Below, piece by piece: positions 1 to 5,135 of a stretch of DNA of 6,127 nt (the stretch's first letter is position 1; every line of letters starts with the position of its first letter). The notes beneath the pieces were generated by a model. It saw only the letters and a list, made by a program, of their open reading frames with translations. It did not search any database and had not been told where the DNA came from. The position numbers were made by a program, and so were the translations under genes. This DNA is from Clostridia bacterium (GTDB taxonomy: Bacteria; Bacillota; Clostridia; Oscillospirales; RGIG577). The DNA lies in NCBI GenBank assembly GCA_017419325.1, contig JAFOLN010000343.1:1-6127 (forward strand), written 5' to 3'.

Positions 1-1
1 A

Positions 2-1150
2 ATTGCATCAATGATATGTACGGTTTTTATACTTTTTTGCGCCGTGCCGACCGCTTGGGCGGCGGGAGCGGACGCCAAAGCGAATGATATAGGCATAAAG
101 GCACAAAGCGCGTGCCTCGTTGACGCGGACACGGGCAATGTGCTCTATGAATACAACGCGGACGCGCGCTGCGGCCCCGCCAGCGTAACGAAGATAATGA
201 CGCTGCTTCTCATAATGGAGGCGATGGACCGCGGCGAGTTCTCGCCCGACGATACCGTCACCGCCTCCGCCGAAGCGTCGGGCATCGGCGGCTCGCAGAT
301 ATACTTAAAGGAGGGCGAGACCTTTCCCGTGCGCGATATGATAAAATCCATCGTCATAGCCTCCGCCAACGACGCGGCCTATGCCATGGGCGAGTTTACG
401 GCAGGCTCAAACGACGCCTTCGTGCGCCGCATGAACGAGCGCGCCCGCGAGCTCGGCATGACGAACACCCACTTCGTAAACGTACACGGCCTTGACGAAG
501 ACGACCATTACACCTCGGCGCGCGACGTGGCCGTAATGTCGCGGGAGCTTATCTCCCATGAGGATATATTCGACTATACGACTCTGCGGCTCGACTCCAT
601 ACGGGACGGCGAGTTCACGCTTACAAGCACAAACAAACTTTTAAAGACCTACGACGGCATAACCGGCTTAAAGACCGGCTCCACGGGCAAGTCTCTCTTC
701 TCCATGAGCGCCACCGCCGAGCGCGACGGCGTGCGCCTTATCGCCGTGGTGATGACGTCCCCCACAAGCGACGACCGCTTCAAAGACGCGGCGCGCCTCC
801 TCGATTACGGCTTTGAGCGCTACACAAAGTTCATGCCCCCGAAAAACGAAAAAGGCCTTGAACCCATGACCGTCTTAAACGGACGCGAGGACTTCGTTGA
901 GCTTGTCCCCGAGGACGGCCCCGGCGTGCTCGTTTTAAAGGAGGACGTGGGACGCATAACGGGGCGCGCCCTTCTGCCCGAAAGCATAAACGCCCCCGTA
1001 AAAGAGGGCGAAAAAGTCGGGAATCTTATTTATACGCTTGACGGCGAGGTGATATGCGACGTGCCCGTCACGGCCGCCGCGTCCGTTGAAAAGCTCAATG
1101 TGGGCTACTGCCTTATGCTGCTTTTAAAGAGCGTCTTTCGGCCGCTCTGA
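2..1150 (+). CDS. D-alanyl-D-alanine carboxypeptidase (PBP5/DacF-like, peptidase S11), 5' partial
   Basis: Secreted serine DD-carboxypeptidase that removes the terminal D-Ala from peptidoglycan stem pentapeptides. Counting from the ATG at 11, the three active-site motifs of the family are visible: SxxK at residues 58-61 (SVTK), SxN at 118-120 (SAN) and KTG at 221-223. The catalytic domain covers about 28-270, followed by a PBP5-type C-terminal beta domain (about 272-355) and a short hydrophobic tail (366-379) that probably anchors the protein to the membrane. A hydrophobic signal segment ends in an AxA-type cleavage site near residue 17. The ATG at 11 is probably not the true start: no ribosome binding site precedes it, the signal peptide lacks its usual basic residues, and the frame stays open to the window edge. 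The gene converges on thpR and overlaps it by 27 bp. Which paralogue it is (DacF, DacA or DacB type) cannot be settled from this sequence. Confidence 0.93.
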   Translation: MASMICTVFILFCAVPTAWAAGADAKANDIGIKAQSACLVDADTGNVLYEYNADARCGPASVTKIMTLLLIMEAMDRGEFSPDDTVTASAEASGIGGSQIYLKEGETFPVRDMIKSIVIASANDAAYAMGEFTAGSNDAFVRRMNERARELGMTNTHFVNVHGLDEDDHYTSARDVAVMSRELISHEDIFDYTTLRLDSIRDGEFTLTSTNKLLKTYDGITGLKTGSTGKSLFSMSATAERDGVRLIAVVMTSPTSDDRFKDAARLLDYGFERYTKFMPPKNEKGLEPMTVLNGREDFVELVPEDGPGVLVLKEDVGRITGRALLPESINAPVKEGEKVGNLIYTLDGEVICDVPVTAAASVEKLNVGYCLMLLLKSVFRPL

Positions 1151-1669
1151 AACGGAGTATATCTCCGTATACGTAAGCCGCCCGTCAATGTGCTCCGACT
1201 TCATGAGGCTTATGCGCGATACGGTGAACCTCATGGGCGAAAGCGAGGCGGAAAACGCCGCCCGGTCAAAGCCGCGCCGCGTCACTACCCTTCGCCCGAG
1301 CGTTATGTGGGGCTTAAAGGGGCGGGAGTCGATTTTAAAGCCCGCGGCGCGAAGGTCATTTGAAAGCCTGTCCGCGATTTGAGAAAGAGGGCGGCTTTCG
1401 CCAACGCCCGCCCAGTATATGTCTCCCTCGCGAGAGGAAAACCGTCCGGCGCCGCCTGTCTCCACATCAAATCTCTGAAACGACAGCGCGTCCATGATGC
1501 GGCAAACGTCGCCTGATCTTTCGGTCTCGCCTATGAAGGCAAGCGTTATGTGATAATTCCCGCGCCTTGAAAACGTGCCCTTTTCGCTCTGCTCTTTAAG
1601 CCTTACGGACGCGCGGTAAAGCTTTTCCTTTATGCTGTCCGGAAGACCCACCGCTATAAAAAGCCTCAT
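1124..1669 (-). CDS. thpR: RNA 2',3'-cyclic phosphodiesterase (ThpR/LigT, 2H phosphoesterase family)
   Basis: A 181-residue 2H phosphoesterase; the family hydrolyses 2',3'-cyclic phosphate ends of RNA and some members act as RNA ligases in vitro. The fold's two HxTx signatures are present: HITL at residues 40-43 and HITL at 121-124. The typical N-terminus (MRLFIAVGLP) and the C-terminal strand around 152-173 also fit, and the length is normal. The start at 1669 was chosen because translation there begins at the conserved MRLFIAV and an AGGGGG Shine-Dalgarno lies 7 nt upstream. A longer frame from 1729 would have to run through a transcription terminator hairpin. The 3' end overlaps the convergent carboxypeptidase gene by 27 bp, codon-aligned on opposite strands. 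No promoter can be recognised between this gene and the upstream terminator. Confidence 0.92.
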   Translation of the reverse strand: MRLFIAVGLPDSIKEKLYRASVRLKEQSEKGTFSRRGNYHITLAFIGETERSGDVCRIMDALSFQRFDVETGGAGRFSSREGDIYWAGVGESRPLSQIADRLSNDLRAAGFKIDSRPFKPHITLGRRVVTRRGFDRAAFSASLSPMRFTVSRISLMKSEHIDGRLTYTEIYSVSERPKDAL

Positions 1670-1687
1670 GCCTTTTCCCCCTATGCC

Positions 1688-1726
1688 AAAAAAGGCCCGC
1701 AGGACGTTTTGCCTGCGGGCTTTTTT
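1688..1726. terminator. Strong bidirectional intrinsic terminator
   Basis: A perfect 9-bp GC-rich stem (GCCCGCAGG at 1695-1703, CCTGCGGGC at 1712-1720) with an 8-nt loop is flanked by six A's on the left and six T's on the right, so it carries a T tract in both directions. Leftward it begins about 10 nt after the stop codon of the CD1247-like gene and should end that transcript. Rightward it is the first convincing terminator met by transcripts leaving the carboxypeptidase gene. Confidence 0.9.
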
Positions 1727-1729
1727 CAA

Positions 1730-2140
1730 TTATTCATCTATATCGTCTTCGTCGTATTCGACCGATATCATTACCTTGCAGTTGGGGCATTCGATGCGCT
1801 CGATGTCGGCGGACTCAAGCGGTATAAGCACGCCGCAGTTGGGACATGCCACCTCAAGCTCCTCCTCGCAGTCGCAGTCGTCGCCGTGGTGATGGTGATG
1901 ATGGTCGTGGTCGTGGTCATGGTCATGACCGCCTTCGCCGAAAACGGCCTCCTCGACTGCGGCGAGATCCTCGTCAAAAAGCTGGAACGCCTCATCGATG
2001 GAGTCGAGATCGTCGTTTATATCCTCAATCTCGGTGAATGTGTCGTTAAGCACGTCAAGAATAACGCTCAGAGCCTCCTTGGCCTTTTCATCCTTAACGC
2101 CCGCTATCAGCTCAACAAGCTTATCAAGTTTTTCTTCCAT
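1730..2140 (-). CDS. CD1247-like protein: acidic helical N-terminus, His/Asp-rich linker, C-terminal zinc ribbon
   Basis: A 136-residue, very acidic protein resembling the clostridial 'CD1247 N-terminal domain' proteins; function unknown. Residues 1-68 look helical, with the pattern LDKLVELI...ILDVLND...LDSIDE...DEDLAAVEE. Residues 72-85 form a linker with four His-Asp pairs followed by a run of six His (ten His in all), then GDDCDC (86-91). The C-terminus is a zinc ribbon with CPNC at 99-102 and CPNC at 118-121, and the chain ends in an acidic tail. The start at 2140 has an AAAGGG Shine-Dalgarno 9 nt upstream. The gene lies 52 nt downstream of efp with no convincing terminator between, so it is probably co-transcribed with efp, and it ends at a strong terminator. 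A metal-binding or metal-sensing role is plausible from the composition but not shown. The family assignment is from memory of its general pattern, with moderate confidence. Confidence 0.85.
   Translation of the reverse strand: MEEKLDKLVELIAGVKDEKAKEALSVILDVLNDTFTEIEDINDDLDSIDEAFQLFDEDLAAVEEAVFGEGGHDHDHDHDHHHHHHGDDCDCEEELEVACPNCGVLIPLESADIERIECPNCKVMISVEYDEDDIDE
1886..1927 (-). repeat. Hexanucleotide-like repeat encoding the His-Asp/poly-His linker
   Basis: The coding strand repeats CAT/CAC-GAC units (His-Asp) four times and then runs into six His codons, encoding residues 72-85 of the CD1247-like protein. His codons alternate between CAT and CAC, so the repeat is imperfect at DNA level, but it is low-complexity and could vary in length by slippage without breaking the frame. 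Confidence 0.8.
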
Positions 2141-2192
2141 ATCATAAATCCCTTTCAGTTATACATACAGATGTATGGAAACGCGCGCCTTT

Positions 2193-2750
2193 TTATGCGC
2201 GGCCCATATATTCCCCTGTTCTGGTATCTATCTGTATCTTGTCGCCCTCGTTTATGAACAGCGGAACTCTTACCTCCGCGCCCGTCTCAACGGTGGCCGG
2301 CTTCTGTACGTTTGTAGCCGTGTCGCCCTTTACGCCGGGCTCGGTGAAGGTTATCTCAAGCTCAACGAAGTTGGGAGCCTCAAGAGCGAATACCTTGCCC
2401 TTGTAGCTTAACAGCTTTACTACCACGTTTTCCTTTACGAATCTGAGGCTGTCGCCTACGGTGTCGGGGCCTAAGGGCACCTGCTCGAAGGTCTCGCAGT
2501 CCATGAAGTGGAAAAGCTCGCCGTCGGTGTAAAGATACTCAACGTCGCGTCTTTCGATGTAAGCCTGCTCGAACTTCTCGGTGGGGCTGAAGCTCTTCTC
2601 GACAACGCCGCCGGTGATGACGTTCTTTATCTTGGTTCTTACGAAGGCCGCGCCCTTGCCGGGCTTAACATGCTGAAATTCAATTACCTGATAGACGTTG
2701 CCGTCCATTTCAAAAGTCATGCCGTTTCTGAATTCACCTGCTGATATCAT
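2193..2750 (-). CDS. efp: Translation elongation factor P
   Basis: EF-P binds the ribosome between the P and E sites and promotes peptide bond formation at consecutive prolines. The protein has the usual length (185 aa) and three beta-barrel domains: about 1-64, 66-125 and 129-185. The tip of domain I reads KPGKGAA (29-35), placing Lys32 at the position modified in EF-P proteins (for example 5-aminopentanol on Lys32 in Bacillus subtilis); the modification here is unknown. The family signature in domain III is complete from Lys150 to Gly169, and the C-terminus DTRTGEYMGRA is typical. The ATG at 2750 has a GGGAGAG ribosome binding site 7 nt upstream. The gene follows aroQ and pepP as in Bacillus (yqhS-yqhT-efp) but has its own promoter region with a structured leader. 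Confidence 0.98.
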   Translation of the reverse strand: MISAGEFRNGMTFEMDGNVYQVIEFQHVKPGKGAAFVRTKIKNVITGGVVEKSFSPTEKFEQAYIERRDVEYLYTDGELFHFMDCETFEQVPLGPDTVGDSLRFVKENVVVKLLSYKGKVFALEAPNFVELEITFTEPGVKGDTATNVQKPATVETGAEVRVPLFINEGDKIQIDTRTGEYMGRA

Positions 2751-2771
2751 ATATTATCTCTCCCATATCCG

Positions 2772-2828
2772 CCGCACTTCGGTAAAATAAAATCTTACAC
2801 CTTCATGGTGCGGTAGATTTCATGAAGG
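2772..2828 (-). promoter_or_regulatory. Interlocking inverted repeats in the efp 5' leader (possible pseudoknot)
   Basis: Read in the efp direction, three segments and their complements follow in the order A B C A' B' C'. A is CCTTCATG (2828-2821) with A' CATGAAGG (2807-2800). B is AAATCT (2820-2815) with B' AGATTT (2795-2790). C is CCGCAC (2813-2808) with C' GTGCGG (2777-2772). A:A' plus C:C' has the geometry of an H-type pseudoknot: 8-bp and 6-bp stems, a 7-nt first loop, no nucleotide between C and A', and a 22-nt last loop. C' ends 5-6 nt before the efp ribosome binding site region. The pairing is seen directly; the fold and any regulatory role are inferred. I do not recognise it as a named riboswitch. 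The A repeat could instead be a protein operator. Confidence 0.45.
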
Positions 2829-2832
2829 CCAT

Positions 2833-2861
2833 ATTATATCGTTATTTAAATTTATTTTAAA
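2833..2861 (-). promoter_or_regulatory. Proximal efp promoter (TTTAAA-17-TATAAT)
   Basis: A perfect -10 box TATAAT (2838-2833) lies 17 nt from a weaker -35 TTTAAA (2861-2856). The predicted start would fall near 2826-2823, inside the first arm of the leader inverted repeat. It overlaps the distal promoter, so at most one can be occupied at a time. Confidence 0.55.
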
Positions 2862-2882
2862 GTATAATCCTTAGCTTTTCAA
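2854..2882 (-). promoter_or_regulatory. Distal efp promoter (TTGAAA-17-TAAAAT)
   Basis: A -35 TTGAAA (2882-2877) is followed after exactly 17 nt by a -10 TAAAAT (2859-2854), each one mismatch from the sigma-A consensus. The predicted start is an A near 2847, giving a leader of about 97 nt that contains the whole interlocking inverted-repeat structure. Confidence 0.6.
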
Positions 2883-2917
2883 GCCTTTTTTCAAGGTTAT
2901 GATATATTTTTGTCAGC

Positions 2918-3985
2918 TTAAAGCTCAATAAGCTCCGTCGTCATGGTGTTAAGGCTCACCGCTTCGTCCTCATCGACGAAAACGAGATCCTCTATGCGCA
3001 CGCCGAATCTGCCCTCAAGGTATATGCCCGGCTCCACCGACACCACCGCGCCCTCGGGTATCTCCCGCTCGTACATGGGGGCGAAGTTCGGCTGCTCATG
3101 GACAACAACGCCCACGCCGTGGCCGAGGCTGTGGCCGAAGGCCGCGCCGTAGCCCGCTTCCTCTATAACGGAGCGCGCCGCCCGGTCTATCTCGCTTCCC
3201 TTAAGCCCCGCGCGTATCATGCGCTCGGCCGCGCATTTCGCCTCGCGCACCACCTCGTATACGCGGCGCATCTCGTCGGACGGCTTTCCTATGGCGAAGG
3301 TGCGCGTCATGTCGGCGCAGTAGCCCATATATTTTGCGCCGAAGTCTATCGTAAGAAAATCGCCGCTCTGAAGCTTTCTGTCCGTCGGTACGGCGTGGGG
3401 CTTCGACGAGTTCTCGCCGCTTGCCACGATAAAGTCGAAGGAGGCGTCCATGCCCCTCGTCCTTATCTCCCATTCAAGCATGAGGGCAACTTCTCTTTCC
3501 GTCATGCCCGCGCCTATCTTTCCCATTACGCGCATGAGCGCGTCCTCGCTCTCCTTTTGCGCGCGGCGGATGTTTTCAAGCTCACGGAGCGTCTTTATCA
3601 TGCGAAGGTCGGATATAAAGGAGCCCATCTGCTTAAGCTCTATGCCCGTAAGCCCCATGTGGAGCGCGCGGAAGCCCGCGAAGGATATAAGGTCGTCCTC
3701 GAAGTAGAGAACGGAAAGTCCCTTCTCCTTCATCAGAGCCGTGATGTACTCCGTCGCCTTGCCGCGGTAGAGGCGCACCTCGTATGAAAGCTGCGCCGCG
3801 CGGAGCTTCGCCGCCTCAAAGTATCTCGAATCGACGAAAAGATATGCGCTGTCGGTGAATACCACCATAAAGCCCGCGCTGCTTTTAAAGCCGGAAAGAT
3901 AGAAGCGCTGCTCGTCTGACATAATAAGCGCCGCGTCCATGCCGTAGCGCTTCATTTTCTCCTGAAGTCTTTTAAGCGTATCCAT
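2918..3985 (-). CDS. pepP: Xaa-Pro aminopeptidase (aminopeptidase P, metallopeptidase M24)
   Basis: Cytoplasmic metallopeptidase predicted to release the N-terminal residue from peptides with proline in second position. Residues 1-130 form a creatinase-type N-terminal domain, and about 137-355 the pita-bread catalytic domain. All five dinuclear metal ligands are in place: Asp214 (TIDFG), Asp225 (ADMTR), His289 (LGHGVG), Glu318 (VEPG) and Glu332 (RIED). The active-site His285 and His296 of the M24B subgroup are also present. The length of 355 aa matches the short Firmicutes form (like B. subtilis YqhT/PapA). The start at 3985 has an AGGGGG Shine-Dalgarno 8-9 nt upstream that lies within the last codons of aroQ, and only 4 nt separate the two genes, suggesting translational coupling. 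Cobalt or manganese dependence is known for the family, not visible here. Confidence 0.95.
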   Translation of the reverse strand: MDTLKRLQEKMKRYGMDAALIMSDEQRFYLSGFKSSAGFMVVFTDSAYLFVDSRYFEAAKLRAAQLSYEVRLYRGKATEYITALMKEKGLSVLYFEDDLISFAGFRALHMGLTGIELKQMGSFISDLRMIKTLRELENIRRAQKESEDALMRVMGKIGAGMTEREVALMLEWEIRTRGMDASFDFIVASGENSSKPHAVPTDRKLQSGDFLTIDFGAKYMGYCADMTRTFAIGKPSDEMRRVYEVVREAKCAAERMIRAGLKGSEIDRAARSVIEEAGYGAAFGHSLGHGVGVVVHEQPNFAPMYEREIPEGAVVSVEPGIYLEGRFGVRIEDLVFVDEDEAVSLNTMTTELIEL

Positions 3986-3989
3986 ACTG

Positions 3990-4433
3990 TCATACCCCCT
4001 TCAGAAGGTTCGCCATGCCGTCGAGCGCCATAAGGTACACGGCCTGGCCGAAGCCCGATATAACGCCCACGCATACGTCGGACAGCACCGACTTCGCGCG
4101 AAACGGCTCACGCGCGTATATGTTCGTCTGATGCGTTTCGACGCAGGGTACCAATGACGCCGATATGGCGTCGCGTATGGCGTAGGAATAATGGGAATAG
4201 GAGCCCGCGTTTATTATTATGCCGTCGCAGTTCCCCTTTGATGCGTGGAGCCTGTCTACAAGCTCGCCCTCTATGTTTGACTGGAACACGGTCGTTTCAA
4301 AGCCGCATTTCTCGGAATAGTCGTTTATCTTCTTTATAAGCTCCTCCAGGGTGGCGTCGCCGTAGAGATTTGTCTGCGCCTTGCCCATAAGGTCTGTATT
4401 TGCGCCAAGCAAAATGAGTATTTTCTTCTTCAT
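3990..4433 (-). CDS. aroQ: Type II 3-dehydroquinate dehydratase family protein, lacking the catalytic loop arginine
   Basis: AroQ enzymes convert 3-dehydroquinate to 3-dehydroshikimate as dodecamers. This 147-aa protein keeps Asn12, Tyr24, Asn75, His81, Asp88, Glu99, His101, Arg108 and Arg112, positions matching the numbering used for the Mycobacterium tuberculosis enzyme. The N-terminal loop, normally NGPNLNxLGxRxPxxYG, here reads LGANTDLMGKAQTNLYG, so the catalytic Arg19 is Ala and the following Pro is Thr; Lys18 is next to it. It may therefore be inactive, slow or altered in substrate. The start at 4433 (ATG) has a GGGGAG ribosome binding site close upstream; a GTG at 4448 would put that site inside the gene. 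It lies upstream of and nearly touches pepP, as yqhS does in Bacillus. A TATAAA -10-like box at 4465-4460 lacks a good -35. Confidence 0.88.
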   Translation of the reverse strand: MKKKILILLGANTDLMGKAQTNLYGDATLEELIKKINDYSEKCGFETTVFQSNIEGELVDRLHASKGNCDGIIINAGSYSHYSYAIRDAISASLVPCVETHQTNIYAREPFRAKSVLSDVCVGVISGFGQAVYLMALDGMANLLKGV

Positions 4434-4472
4434 GCCCTCTCCCCACACGTTTTTATTTCTTTATAAGACTGC

Positions 4473-4508
4473 AAAAAGACCGTGCGTGTCTTAAACGACG
4501 GTCTTTTT
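4473..4508 (-). terminator. Intrinsic terminator after yqeG
   Basis: A perfect 11-bp stem (AAAAAGACCGT at 4473-4483 with ACGGTCTTTTT at 4498-4508) closes a 14-nt loop that can itself add three pairs. It starts 4 nt after the yqeG stop and provides a T tract in the leftward direction; the A/T arms make it symmetric, so it could work in both directions. Confidence 0.88.
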
Positions 4509-4511
4509 AAA

Positions 4512-5027
4512 TTACTTTTTCGTTTTTTTCATTCTTCGCTCGTACTGCTTTATAAACGGCATTTCAAGCATCCTTCTCATGGCAAGAAGCGAGTTCCACG
4601 TTCTGCTTTTTGAGATTATCATTATCGTGAACATGCCCACATTGTTGCCGCCCAGAACGTCCGTGAATATCTGGTCGCCCACCACGGCTATGCGGTCATG
4701 GGCAAGCCCCATTTTGCGCGCCACCTCGACATAGACCCGCTTGAAGGGCTTATTTGCGCGCGCAACATTAAACCGGAGACCCAGCTTCGCGTTGAACTGC
4801 TCCACTCTCTCCTGTTTGTTGTTGGATATTATGCCCACTTTTATGCCGCTCTCGCGTATGCTCCTGACCCACTCTATTACATCATCGCCCGGCTCGCGCT
4901 CGTTATAACAAGCCAGCGTATTGTCAAGGTCGACCATGACGCCGCCTATGTTATTGTTGAGAAGGAGCGACGGCGTAACGTCGTGGATATCCGATACTAT
5001 GAGGTCGGGCACCAGATCTATCGCCAT
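4512..5027 (-). CDS. YqeG family HAD-type phosphatase
   Basis: A 171-residue HAD phosphatase of the YqeG (HAD-IIIA) type, of uncertain physiological substrate. Motifs: I, DLDNT at 33-37 (Asp33 nucleophile, Asp35 acid/base); II, Ser68 in IISNN; III, Lys93 in NKPFK; IV, GDQIFTD at 117-123. There is no large cap domain. The C-terminus is basic and may be disordered. The start at 5027 was chosen because MAIDLVPDLIV is typical of the family and a GGAG ribosome binding site lies 7 nt upstream. A start at 5102 would overlap the promoter -35 box. In Bacillus the gene neighbours aroE and yqeH; here it is just upstream of an aroQ homologue but separated from it by a terminator. Confidence 0.93.
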   Translation of the reverse strand: MAIDLVPDLIVSDIHDVTPSLLLNNNIGGVMVDLDNTLACYNEREPGDDVIEWVRSIRESGIKVGIISNNKQERVEQFNAKLGLRFNVARANKPFKRVYVEVARKMGLAHDRIAVVGDQIFTDVLGGNNVGMFTIMIISKSRTWNSLLAMRRMLEMPFIKQYERRMKKTKK

Positions 5028-5073
5028 AAGATAACTCCGAACACAAAACTTTTGAATAAAAAACTGTTTATAT

Positions 5074-5102
5074 ATTTTATCACAATTCTGCCGCGATTTC
5101 AA
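5074..5102 (-). promoter_or_regulatory. yqeG promoter (TTGAAA-17-TAAAAT, extended -10)
   Basis: A -35 TTGAAA (5102-5097) stands 17 nt from a -10 TAAAAT (5079-5074), which is preceded by TGA, an extended -10 TGn element. The predicted start is an A near 5067, giving a leader of about 40 nt. The hexamers and spacing are identical to the distal efp promoter. It lies in the 108-bp gap after asnA, where no convincing terminator was seen. Confidence 0.75.
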
Positions 5103-5135
5103 GCACCAAATTCGGAGGCGCTCTTTTCGGTCGCG

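Noticed and set aside
1128..1148. Six-pair hairpin AGAGCG/CGCTCT in the overlap of the two convergent genes
   Set aside because: The stem is short with a 9-nt loop, and the leftward downstream sequence TTTAAAAG is a poor T tract; too weak to call a terminator for thpR.
1152..1168. Perfect hairpin ACGGAG-TATAT-CTCCGT just after the carboxypeptidase stop
   Set aside because: No T tract follows in either direction and it lies within thpR coding sequence, so it is not a convincing terminator.
1670..1729. A 20-residue N-terminal extension of thpR
   Set aside because: It would be encoded by the terminator stem-loop; the family's conserved N-terminus and a good ribosome binding site support the start at 1669.
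2161..2202. Hairpins ATACAT-acag-ATGTAT and CGCGC/GCGCG between efp and the zinc-ribbon gene
   Set aside because: The first is A/T-rich and without function evidence; the second overlaps the efp stop and lacks a T tract, so neither is supported as a terminator or regulator.
1709..2257. A 182-codon + strand frame rich in Val/Met that looks like a membrane protein
   Set aside because: Its hydrophobic stretch is just the antisense reading of the His/Asp repeat of the zinc-ribbon gene, and it starts inside a terminator hairpin.
2795..2823. Two tiny upstream ORFs in the efp leader: MKSTAP-stop (2823-2803) and MKV-stop (2806-2795)
   Set aside because: A Pro codon before a stop would be an attractive EF-P-sensing leader peptide, but neither has a Shine-Dalgarno sequence, there is only one proline, and the ATGs are an automatic consequence of the CATG in the inverted repeat.
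2896..2935. AGCTTA/TAAGCT repeat at the end of pepP as a terminator
   Set aside because: The 6-bp stem is A/T-rich and is not followed by a T tract, so read-through from pepP into efp remains possible.
3098..3787. A 229-codon open frame on the + strand inside pepP
   Set aside because: It lies wholly antisense to a well-supported M24 peptidase with all metal ligands intact, has no recognisable domain, and long antisense frames are expected in GC-rich coding DNA.
5028..5102. A 25-residue N-terminal extension of YqeG
   Set aside because: It covers the promoter -35 and -10 boxes and its sequence does not look like the family; the ATG at 5027 has a proper GGAG site.
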